Program-made: the position numbers and the translations under genes
Part shown: piece by piece, positions 12,046 to 23,727 of the stretch
How positions within the stretch are numbered: position 1 is the stretch's first letter
Layout of the letters: every line of letters starts with the position of its first letter
Notes under the pieces: model-generated
The model's database searches: none
Told to the model about the DNA's origin: nothing
Seen by the model: the letters and a program-made list of their open reading frames with translations, nothing else
NCBI RefSeq assembly: GCF_016862815.1
Contig: NZ_BONR01000002.1
Coordinates: 186,001-250,000, forward strand
Origin: Demequina activiva
GTDB lineage: Bacteria > Actinomycetota > Actinomycetes > Actinomycetales > Demequinaceae
Length of the DNA stretch: 64,000 nucleotides
Direction: 5' to 3'

Positions 12046-13191
12046 GTGATCGACGCCGTCTCCGCCCGCCTGCCAGCGATGCTGGAGGACGTGACCCGCA
12101 TCATCGAGTGCGAGTCGCCCTCCGACGATCACGCCGCCATCGCCCGCAGCGCCGAGCTCGTCACGCAGGTGCTGGGCGCGCGTCTGGCTGGTGCGGGCCT
12201 GCCGGCCGAGCCTGAGCGCCTGGTGATCGACGGCGTCACGCACCTGCGCTGGCGACTGGGAGGTCCCACACGCGTGCTGCTCCTGGGCCACCACGACACC
12301 GTCTGGCCCCACGGCTCGCTCGCGACCCACCCGTGCGCCATCCGGGACGGCGTCCTGACCGGACCGGGCTGCTTCGACATGGCCATCGGGCTGGTCCAGG
12401 CGGTCCACGCGTGCGCCGTGCTCGCCGAGCGTGAGGGCGCCGATGCTCTCGCCGGCGTCACGATCCTGGTCACGGGCGACGAGGAGATCGGCTCCCTCAC
12501 GTCGCGTGCGCTGCTCGAGGACGAGGCGCGGGACGCCGCTGCGGTGCTCGTCCTCGAGGCCTCCGGCCCGGGCGGCGCGCTCAAGACCGAGCGCAAGGGC
12601 ACGGGCATGTACACGGTGACCACGCACGGCCGCGCCGCGCACGCGGGACTCGAGCCCGAGGCCGGCATCAACGCGGGACTCGAGCTCGCCCACCAGCTGC
12701 AGGCCGTCGCGGCCTTCGATGGCACCGGCGACGGCACCACCGTGGTGCCCACCAGCGGCCGCATCGGCTCGACGTCCAACACCGTTCCCGCGCAGGCCTC
12801 GTTCGACATCGACGTGCGCGCCCGCTCCGGCGCCGAGCTCGATCGCATCGACGCGAGCATCCACGCTCTGGCGCCGGTGCTCGACGGCGCTCGCGTGAGC
12901 ATCAGCGGGGGAGTGAACCGACGTCCGCTCGAGCACGCACAGGCGCGTGACCTGTTCGCACGCGCGACCCGCCTCGCCGCCGCGGCGGGCATCGCCAGCC
13001 TCGACGAGTGCGCGGTCGGCGGAGCGTCGGACGGCAACTTCACCGCAGCGCTGGGCGTCCCGACGCTGGACGGTCTCGGCGGCGTCGGCGGCGGCGCGCA
13101 CGCCGACAGCGAGCATGTGGAGGTGGCCCACGTGCCGCACCGCACGGCCCTGCTGGCGCTGCTCGTCCGCGACATCCTGGGCGACGCATGA
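12046..13191 (+). CDS. M20 family metallo-amidohydrolase (probable N-acyl-L-amino acid deacylase)
   Basis: This 381-residue protein of the carboxypeptidase G2/ArgE/DapE superfamily has the metal motif LLLGHHDTVWPHG (H82, D84) and the catalytic/metal pair E146-E147 in TGDEEIGS, with the inserted dimerisation domain starting at about KGTGMYTVTTHGRAAHAG. It acts in the cytoplasm. The adjacent GNAT and N-acylamino acid racemase suggest it removes the acyl (possibly succinyl) group from the L-isomer. The start is GTG at 12046 with CACGAT (12034-12039) 6 nt upstream. It overlaps the GNAT gene by ATGA. Confidence 0.85.
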   Translation: MIDAVSARLPAMLEDVTRIIECESPSDDHAAIARSAELVTQVLGARLAGAGLPAEPERLVIDGVTHLRWRLGGPTRVLLLGHHDTVWPHGSLATHPCAIRDGVLTGPGCFDMAIGLVQAVHACAVLAEREGADALAGVTILVTGDEEIGSLTSRALLEDEARDAAAVLVLEASGPGGALKTERKGTGMYTVTTHGRAAHAGLEPEAGINAGLELAHQLQAVAAFDGTGDGTTVVPTSGRIGSTSNTVPAQASFDIDVRARSGAELDRIDASIHALAPVLDGARVSISGGVNRRPLEHAQARDLFARATRLAAAAGIASLDECAVGGASDGNFTAALGVPTLDGLGGVGGGAHADSEHVEVAHVPHRTALLALLVRDILGDA

Positions 13192-14006
13192 GCGCGAGCG
13201 AGCGCCAGGCACGCACGGATGCGAGCGCCGCGGCGGCCGATGCGGGGGTCACCGTCCGCGATCTGGGGACCGGAGAGGTGGCGGCGGCTGCGGCGCTGCT
13301 CGCGTCGATCTGGGGCGCGCCCGCCGTCGAGCCGCCCCTGATGGTGGCGCTGTCGCACTCGGGAGCGTATGTCGCCGGGGCGTACGAGGGCGACACGATG
13401 GTGGGCGTCTGCATCGGCTACTTCTCCCAGCCCCTGGGCCACGCCCTGCACTCGCACGTGGCGGGCGTCCTGCCCGGGACCAGCCGGCGCGGCATCGGCG
13501 TGGCGATGAAGCTCCATCAGCGCGCGTGGGCCCTGGAGCGAGGGCTGTCGCGCATCACCTGGACCTTCGATCCTCTCGTGTCGCGCAATGCCGCGTTCAA
13601 CCTCGAGCGGCTGGGCGTCGACATCGCCGAGTACCTCGTCGACTTCTATGGCGAGATGAGCGACGGCGTCAACGCCGGGCAGGGCAGCGACCGGCTCCTC
13701 GCGAGCTGGCGCCTCGACGCGCCGTGGCCGCCGCCGCGCCCCGCGCACCTCGTGCCCGACGTCGACCGCGCATCGGCCGTCCTCGGCACCGCCGTCGACG
13801 GCTCGCCGCACCCGCACGTCGCCAGTCCGGACGCCGCCGTCCTGACCGTCGCCGTCCCACCGGACATCGAGGCTCTGCGTCGCACGGACCCCACCCTCGC
13901 CGCGCGCTGGCGCGGTGCCGTGCGCGGGGCGATGGCGCCGCTGCTCGAGCGCGGCCTCGTCGTCCAGGGATTCCACGACCACCGCTACCTGCTGGGGAGA
14001 CCATGA
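13188..14006 (+). CDS. GNAT family acyltransferase (candidate D-amino acid N-succinyltransferase)
   Basis: The 272-residue protein resembles the COG3375-type GNAT enzymes usually found beside N-acylamino acid racemases. The acyl-CoA loop is SHVAGVLPGTSRRGIGVAMKLHQR, followed by WTFDPLVSRNAAFNLERLG, a strongly conserved motif of this subgroup. In Geobacillus kaustophilus such a protein succinylates D-amino acids; the same role is inferred here only from the neighbours. It is translationally coupled at both ends (ATGA overlaps with the M20 and racemase genes). Confidence 0.8.
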   Translation: MSASERQARTDASAAAADAGVTVRDLGTGEVAAAAALLASIWGAPAVEPPLMVALSHSGAYVAGAYEGDTMVGVCIGYFSQPLGHALHSHVAGVLPGTSRRGIGVAMKLHQRAWALERGLSRITWTFDPLVSRNAAFNLERLGVDIAEYLVDFYGEMSDGVNAGQGSDRLLASWRLDAPWPPPRPAHLVPDVDRASAVLGTAVDGSPHPHVASPDAAVLTVAVPPDIEALRRTDPTLAARWRGAVRGAMAPLLERGLVVQGFHDHRYLLGRP

Positions 14007-15139
14007 TCCAGATCGACCACGTCACGCTGCGCGAGGTGCGCATGCCTCTCGTCGCGCCGTTCACCACGTCCTTCTCGACACAGACCGCACGCACGCTCAT
14101 CGCAGTGGAGGTCGCCGCCCGCATGGGCGGTCGCGAGGTCACGGGCTGGGGCGAGTGCGGCGCCCTCGCCGAGCCGGTCTACTCCGAGGAGTACGCCGCT
14201 GGCGCGATGGACGTCACGGAGCGGTTCCTGCTGCCGCGGCTGGCGCAGGTTCAGCGCGACGGCAGCCTGACCGCGGAGACCGTCGGGGAGCACCTCGAGC
14301 CCGTGGTGGGGCACCGCATGGCGAAGGCCGCGCTCGAGGCCGCCGTGCTCGACGCGCAGCTCAAGGCCGCGGGCACGCCGTTCGCCACGTATCTGGGCGT
14401 GACGCGCGATCGCGTGCCCTCCGGGGTGAGCGTGGGGATCCAGGACTCGATCCCGCAGCTTCTGGACGTGGTCGCCGGCTACCTCGCGGAGGGCTACCAG
14501 CGCATCAAGCTCAAGATCCAGCCCGGCTGGGACGTCGATCCGGTCCGCGCGGTACGCGAGGCCCACCCGGACGTGCCGCTCCAGGTCGACGCCAATGCTG
14601 CGTACACGCTCGTCGACTCCGCTCACCTGCGGCGCCTCGATGCCTTCGAGCTGCTCCTCATCGAGCAGCCCCTCGCGGAGCACGACCTCCGCCAGCACGC
14701 CGCGCTCGCACAGGTGATGACCACGCCGATGTGCCTCGACGAGTCCGTGGTCTCCGCCGCTTCCGCCGCGGACGCCATCGCCATGGGCGCGGCCGCCGTC
14801 ATCAACATCAAGCCCTCGCGCGTGGGCGGCTACCTCGAGGCGCGGCGCATCCACGAGGTCGCGCGGGCGGCCGGGGTCGCCGTGTGGTGCGGCGGCATGC
14901 TCGAGACGGGTCTGGCGCGGGGCGCCAATGCCGCCCTCGCGGGTCTGCCGGGATTCACGCTCCCGGGAGACATCTCCGCCTCGTCGCGCTTCTACGATCG
15001 CGACCTCACCACGCCGTACGTGATCGAGGACGGGTACATCCGCGTGCCCGAGTTCGCGGGGCTGTGCGAGGAGCCAGACGCCGATGCGCTGGCCGACTTC
15101 ACCGTGAGCGAGCGACGTCTGGACGTCGCAGCCTCCTAG
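14003..15139 (+). CDS. N-acylamino acid racemase / o-succinylbenzoate synthase family enolase-superfamily enzyme
   Basis: The 378-residue enolase-superfamily protein has all catalytic landmarks of the NSAR/OSBS family: KxK at K169/K171 (RIKLKIQPG), metal ligands D196 (VDANAAY), E221 (LIEQPL) and D246 (LDESVV), and the second-face lysine K270 (NIKPSRVGG). Family members either racemise N-succinyl/N-acetyl amino acids, dehydrate the menaquinone precursor SHCHC, or do both. No other men gene is nearby, while a GNAT and an M20 deacylase are in the same operon, so racemase activity is favoured. Its stop overlaps that of the convergent ybaK-like gene. Confidence 0.85.
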   Translation: MIQIDHVTLREVRMPLVAPFTTSFSTQTARTLIAVEVAARMGGREVTGWGECGALAEPVYSEEYAAGAMDVTERFLLPRLAQVQRDGSLTAETVGEHLEPVVGHRMAKAALEAAVLDAQLKAAGTPFATYLGVTRDRVPSGVSVGIQDSIPQLLDVVAGYLAEGYQRIKLKIQPGWDVDPVRAVREAHPDVPLQVDANAAYTLVDSAHLRRLDAFELLLIEQPLAEHDLRQHAALAQVMTTPMCLDESVVSAASAADAIAMGAAAVINIKPSRVGGYLEARRIHEVARAAGVAVWCGGMLETGLARGANAALAGLPGFTLPGDISASSRFYDRDLTTPYVIEDGYIRVPEFAGLCEEPDADALADFTVSERRLDVAAS

Positions 15140-15600
15140 TCGACCGTGACCTCGGTCGCGCCTGTGATCGCGACCAGGTCCTGGTAGGAGATCTCGAACA
15201 CGCTCGCCGGGATGCCGGCGGCCGCCCACAGCTCGCCGTGCTCGGCGAGCTCGACGTCGATGTAGGTGGGCAGGGACGTCACGTGCCCCACGGGCGCGAC
15301 GCCCCCGATCGGCTGTCCTGTCGCGGCGCGCACCTGGTCCGGCGTGGCGCGGCCGACGGCCTCGACGCCGATGCGGGACGCGAGCTTGTCGGTGTCCACA
15401 CGGTGCGAGCCCGACGTGAGCACCAGGATGGGGCCACGCTCGGTCATGAAGATCAGAGAGTTCGCGATGGCGCCGACCTCGCAGCCAAGGAACGCGGCAG
15501 CCTCGGCCGCGGTGTGCGTGCCCTCGCTGAGCTCGCGCACCCGTCCATGCAGCCCTGCCTCGTCGAGGATGGCCTTCACCTTCTGGACGTTCGCGTGCAT
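15136..15600 (-). CDS. YbaK/EbsC family aminoacyl-tRNA deacylase
   Basis: This is a 154-residue single-domain protein of the prolyl-tRNA-editing superfamily. The signature QPIGGVAPVGH and the upstream KVKAILDE, AIANSLIFM and SGSHRVDTDKL segments match YbaK/ProX proteins that hydrolyse mischarged tRNAs such as Cys-tRNA(Pro). Specificity cannot be resolved further. The mRNA is probably leaderless: TACGGT (15612-15607) ends 6 nt before the ATG at 15600 and overlaps the promoter of the divergent kinase. Confidence 0.85.
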   Translation of the reverse strand: MHANVQKVKAILDEAGLHGRVRELSEGTHTAAEAAAFLGCEVGAIANSLIFMTERGPILVLTSGSHRVDTDKLASRIGVEAVGRATPDQVRAATGQPIGGVAPVGHVTSLPTYIDVELAEHGELWAAAGIPASVFEISYQDLVAITGATEVTVD

Positions 15601-15606
15601 GGCCCT

Positions 15607-15616
15607 ACCGTAGCCT
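15607..15616. promoter_or_regulatory. Overlapping divergent -10 elements
   Basis: The ten bases ACCGTAGCCT contain TACGGT on the minus strand (15612-15607) and TAGCCT on the plus strand (15611-15616). Each ends 6 nt before its own start codon (15600 minus, 15623 plus). Two RNA polymerases could not occupy both, so expression of the two leaderless genes should be mutually exclusive at any moment. Confidence 0.55.
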
Positions 15617-15622
15617 GGGCAC

Positions 15623-16261
15623 GTGAGCGCCGTCCCTGTGAGTCAGATCGCGCAAGCGGTGCGTGCATCGGCCCCTCGCCTGCCCCGCACGCGCGTGGTC
15701 CTCGTGGACGGTCCGGCCGGATCAGGGAAGACCACCGTGGCGAACCATCTGGCGGTCGAGCTGGGAGGGGCGCCCTCCGCAGGCGCGGGGACGTTCGACC
15801 CGGCGACTGATCGTGCGGACGATGCGGCCGTGCAGATCCTCCACGCCGACGACATGTACGAGGGATGGGGCGGTCTCGACGCACTCGACGAGGTGCTCCT
15901 GGACCAGATCCTGGAACCGCTCGCCGCGGGCCGCGATGCGGGCTTCCACATGTGGGACTGGCACCGGTCCGAGCGCACGCATCGGATACCGGTGCCGCCC
16001 CGCGCCGTGCTCATCGTCGAGGGCGTAGGGGTAGCGAGCCCCCGCGCGCGTGCGCATGCGGTGCTGACCGTCTGGGTCGAGGCGCCCGCGGACGTGCGGC
16101 TGCGGCGCGGGATCGAACGGGACGGCGAGGCGATGCGCGAGGAGTGGGAGCGGTGGCAGTCGGTCGAGGCCCGGGTGCTCGATGCGCACGACACCCGCAG
16201 CGCGGCCGATGTGGTCGTGGACGGCACCGGAGTCCTCCCAGACGCGTCGGGCGCGCTGTGA
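15623..16261 (+). CDS. P-loop nucleoside/uridine kinase-like protein
   Basis: The 212-residue ATPase has Walker A GPAGSGKTT near residue 30 and a HADDMYEGW segment that matches the DxxY lid-substrate region of uridine kinase/phosphoribulokinase-like proteins. VLIVEGVGVASP corresponds to the Walker B-like strand, and VRLRRGIERDGEAMREEW is the arginine-rich lid. It is annotated in many actinobacteria simply as ATP-binding protein; the phosphate acceptor is not known. It starts at GTG 15623 just after TAGCCT. The gene ends 211 nt before tyrS, so read-through into the tyrS leader is possible. Confidence 0.75.
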   Translation: MSAVPVSQIAQAVRASAPRLPRTRVVLVDGPAGSGKTTVANHLAVELGGAPSAGAGTFDPATDRADDAAVQILHADDMYEGWGGLDALDEVLLDQILEPLAAGRDAGFHMWDWHRSERTHRIPVPPRAVLIVEGVGVASPRARAHAVLTVWVEAPADVRLRRGIERDGEAMREEWERWQSVEARVLDAHDTRSAADVVVDGTGVLPDASGAL

Positions 16262-16304
16262 GGTCTCTGAGAGGTCTCTCAGATGCACGCGCTTAGCGTC
16301 GTAG

Positions 16305-16434
16305 GTGTCGCTGGGCATGCGACACCGCGAGTCGGTTGGACCCCTCGTAAGACGTCCACCCCTCAGCGCCGACTCGCGATTCCGCTCCGCGTGCCCAGCG
16401 ACCTTCCTCGTGTTGCGGGGCAATGGCGCCCCGC
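16305..16434 (+). promoter_or_regulatory. Structured tyrS leader: alternative hairpins and long-range helix
   Basis: This non-coding stretch has nested complementarity. GTCGCTGGGCATGC (16307-16320) pairs along its whole length with GCGTGCCCAGCGAC (16389-16402, one G-U). Inside it, CGCGAGTCGG (16326-16335) pairs with CCGACTCGCG (16369-16378), and TGGAC (16337-16341) with GTCCA (16354-16358). The 5' strand can instead form a local hairpin GTGTCGC-TGGGCAT-GCGACAC (16305-16325). A further hairpin, GCGGGGC/GCCCCGC (16415-16434), precedes tyrS. No T-box consensus was found. A cis-regulatory RNA or a palindromic DNA element are both possible. Confidence 0.55.
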
Positions 16435-16472
16435 GACCGCTCGTCCACGTGGGCTGGCACAATGGCCCCATC

Positions 16473-17738
16473 ATGACTGAGCACATCCTCGACGAGCTCG
16501 CCTGGCGCGGGCTGATCTCCCAGACCACCGGCGACGACGAGCTTCGCGCCCACCTCGACGAGGGGCCGGTCACCCTCTACTGCGGATTCGATCCCACGGC
16601 ACCTAGCCTGCACATCGGCAACCTGGTGCAGATCCTCACGGTCAAGCGGTTCCAGCAGGCGGGCAACCTCCCGCTCCTGCTCGTGGGCGGGGCGACCGGG
16701 CTCATCGGCGATCCCAAGATGACGGGCGAGCGCACGCTCAATCCCGTCGAGACGGTGCACGAGTGGGTCGAGCGCATCCGCGGGCAGATCGAGCCCTTCC
16801 TCGACTTCGAGGGCGACGCCGCAGCGCGCATGGTCAACAACTACGACTGGACCAAGGACATGACCGCGATCGAGCTGTTGCGCGACGTGGGCCGTCACTT
16901 CCGTCTCGGCACGATGATCGCGAAGGACACCGTCGCTCGCCGGCTCAACTCTGACGAGGGCATCTCGTACACCGAGTTCTCGTACCAGGTGCTGCAGGGC
17001 ATGGACTACCTCGAGCTGCATCGGCGCTTCGGCTGCACGCTGCAGACCGGCGGCTCCGACCAGTGGGGCAACCTCACGGCCGGCACCGAGCTGACGCGCA
17101 AGGCGGAGGGGACCAGCGTGCACGCGCTGGCCACACCGCTCATCACGAAGGCTGATGGCACGAAGTTCGGCAAGACGGAGGCGGGCACCGTGTGGCTCGA
17201 CCCCGAGATGACGAGCCCATACGCCTTCTACCAGTTCTGGGTCAACGCTGCCGATGCGGACGTGGTGATGTACCTGAAGGTGTTCACGTTCCTGTCGCGT
17301 GAGGAGATCGAGGCCCTCGAGACCGCTGTCGCCCAGGAGCCGTTCAAGCGGGAGGCGCAGCGAACCCTGGCCTGGGAGGTCACCGCGCTCGTGCATGGTG
17401 CCGCTGCGGCCGATGCCGTGGTCACCGCCTCGCAGGCGCTGTTCGGCCGGGGAGACCTGGACGGGCTCGATGCCGCCACGCTGGAGGGTTGCGCGCAGGA
17501 GCTGGGGGGAACCGACCTGCGGGCCGGCGCCACCGTGATCGATGCTCTTGTCACCAGCGGCATCGTCGCGTCGCGCTCCGATGCCCGGCGCGCGGTGCAG
17601 GACGGCGGCGCGTACGTGAACAACGCCAAGGTGAGCGATCAGGATGCCTCCGTGGACGCCCTGCCCCCGCTTGCAGGAGGCTGGTACGTGCTCAGGCGCG
17701 GCAAGAAATCTGTGGCACTTGTGCGGTCCGTCCGCTGA
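16473..17738 (+). CDS. tyrS: Tyrosyl-tRNA synthetase
   Basis: TyrS charges tRNA(Tyr) with tyrosine; it is a class Ic synthetase of the bacterial TyrRS type. The 421-residue protein has the HIGH-type motif as HIGN (from residue 47), the KMSKS-type motif as KFGKT (231-235), and a C-terminal S4 RNA-binding domain (about 355-415). The ATG at 16473 gives the normal N-terminus MTEHILDELAWRGLI; the longer frame to 16305 is the structured leader and not coding. A CACAAT hexamer (16458-16463) just upstream could give a short second transcript lacking the leader. Confidence 0.96.
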   Translation: MTEHILDELAWRGLISQTTGDDELRAHLDEGPVTLYCGFDPTAPSLHIGNLVQILTVKRFQQAGNLPLLLVGGATGLIGDPKMTGERTLNPVETVHEWVERIRGQIEPFLDFEGDAAARMVNNYDWTKDMTAIELLRDVGRHFRLGTMIAKDTVARRLNSDEGISYTEFSYQVLQGMDYLELHRRFGCTLQTGGSDQWGNLTAGTELTRKAEGTSVHALATPLITKADGTKFGKTEAGTVWLDPEMTSPYAFYQFWVNAADADVVMYLKVFTFLSREEIEALETAVAQEPFKREAQRTLAWEVTALVHGAAAADAVVTASQALFGRGDLDGLDAATLEGCAQELGGTDLRAGATVIDALVTSGIVASRSDARRAVQDGGAYVNNAKVSDQDASVDALPPLAGGWYVLRRGKKSVALVRSVR

Positions 17739-17824
17739 CGGACGCACCCGCATCAGCGACACACCCGTCGAATAGCAGGGGCTTCCGTGTCGCAGAGGCC
17801 GCGACACGCCCGGCACGCCCCGAT

Positions 17825-17853
17825 TTGACTTGGGGTTCACCGGGCCGTAATGT
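17825..17853 (+). promoter_or_regulatory. rrn promoter P1
   Basis: TTGACT (17825-17830), 17-nt spacer, TAATGT (17848-17853). It is the most upstream of four tandem promoters, shares the CGATTTGAC context with the other three, and lies about 170 nt before P2. Confidence 0.75.
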
Positions 17854-18023
17854 CTTCCTCGCTGCCAACGACGGAAGCGCTTCTCGGAGGACTGCAGAAG
17901 GCCACGAGAAGCCCCATGACAGCTCCCCATCAGCACAGAACAGCGGTCGCAAGCGCGCCCGAGGTGATGTACGATGGAGAGCCCCCGCGGGATCGGGACT
18001 GACAGACACGCTGACACAGCGAT

Positions 18024-18052
18024 TTGACAGGAACATGAACAAGGGGTAAGTT
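18024..18052 (+). promoter_or_regulatory. rrn promoter P2
   Basis: GCGAT then TTGACA (18024-18029), 17-nt spacer, TAAGTT (18047-18052). The downstream motif TAGGGTTGCC resembles the initiation region of P4. Confidence 0.85.
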
Positions 18053-18103
18053 GGTAGGGTTGCCCGAACGGGTCCAGCCGGTCAGGATCGCAGAAAGCGC
18101 GAT

Positions 18104-18132
18104 TTGACAGGGTGGAAACGGGCGAGTAACTT
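18104..18132 (+). promoter_or_regulatory. rrn promoter P3
   Basis: GCGAT then TTGACA (18104-18109), 17-nt spacer, TAACTT (18127-18132). It is spaced 80 nt from P2. Confidence 0.85.
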
Positions 18133-18179
18133 AGATGAGTTGCCAAAACGGGAACGACAAAAATCGCCGATAGTGCGAT

Positions 18180-18208
18180 TTGACAAGTCGGAAACGAACC
18201 GGTAACTT
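18180..18208 (+). promoter_or_regulatory. rrn promoter P4
   Basis: GCGAT then TTGACA (18180-18185), 17-nt spacer, TAACTT (18203-18208), followed by GAAGGGTTGCC. It is spaced 76 nt from P3 and nearest to 16S. Confidence 0.85.
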
Positions 18209-18473
18209 TGAAGGGTTGCCCCAAACCACTCGCTCGAAAGAGCAGTGATTGGTGCGCGTCCGAACCTTGAGAACTCAACAGTGTGCCACATAGTCGATGC
18301 CAAAACCTCCGGCATCACGGCGAGAGAGCTTCGGCTCGATCATCGCGATGCAGGATTCCTTTGGTAGACAACGAAATGTCAGTGACATTTTGTTCGAAGC
18401 TAGAGATTAAACGGTTCCTCGGAACCACTTCGTATTGTATGTGAACCGGCCTAGCCGGATTGCTATCAAACAT

Positions 18474-23443
<4,970 letters not shown>

Positions 23444-23509
23444 ATCATTAATGCTACGCGTCCACTGTGCGGTTCCCGAGATACGGTCGGGTACTGATAT
23501 CTCCATAGA

Positions 23510-23628
23510 GTTTCCGCTGCCATAGCGAGAGGGAAACGCCCGGCTCCATTCCGAACCCGGAAGCTAAGCCTCTCAGCGCCGATGGTACTGCACTCGTGAG
23601 GGTGTGGGAGAGTAGGTCGCAGCGGGAC
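23510..23628 (+). rRNA. rrf: 5S ribosomal RNA
   Basis: About 119 nt, starting GTTTCCGCTGCCATAGCGAG and ending AGGTCGCAGCGGGAC; the two ends are complementary (helix I). The loop C segment CCGAACCCGGAAGCTAAG is canonical. It completes a 16S-23S-5S operon. Confidence 0.95.
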
Positions 23629-23638
23629 ATTCTTCTAC

Positions 23639-23675
23639 GAAGGGCCGCCCAACGCTGGGCGGCCCTTCGTCATTT
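23639..23675 (+). terminator. rRNA operon terminator
   Basis: A perfect 12-bp stem GAAGGGCCGCCC (23639-23650) / GGGCGGCCCTTC (23657-23668) with a 6-nt loop is followed by GTCATTT. It lies 10 nt after 5S. Confidence 0.85.
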
Positions 23676-23727
23676 CCGCAAGAATCGTCCCAGGCGCACG
23701 GCGCCGGCAAGCATCGATCGGAGCACC

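Larger units (their letters stand above)
17739..18471 (+). other. rRNA operon promoter/leader region without genes
   Basis: These 733 nt between tyrS and 16S rRNA contain no credible gene. They hold four tandem promoters (listed separately), a GCTC-GAAA-GAGC hairpin at 18232-18243, and the leader motif CCTTGAGAACTCAACAGTGT (around 18263-18283) often seen before actinobacterial 16S genes. TAGTCGATG at 18291-18299 is complementary to CATCGACTA at 20078-20086 after 16S, forming the likely RNase III stem for 16S processing. Confidence 0.8.

Noticed and set aside
16262-16472. tyrS T-box riboswitch
   Set aside because: The core T-box sequence and a tyrosine specifier codon (TAC/TAT) in a stem I-like loop are absent; the structure is reported as unclassified.
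16305-16472. N-terminal extension of TyrS
   Set aside because: Open only by composition; TyrRS homologues start near 16473, and the segment is highly structured RNA.
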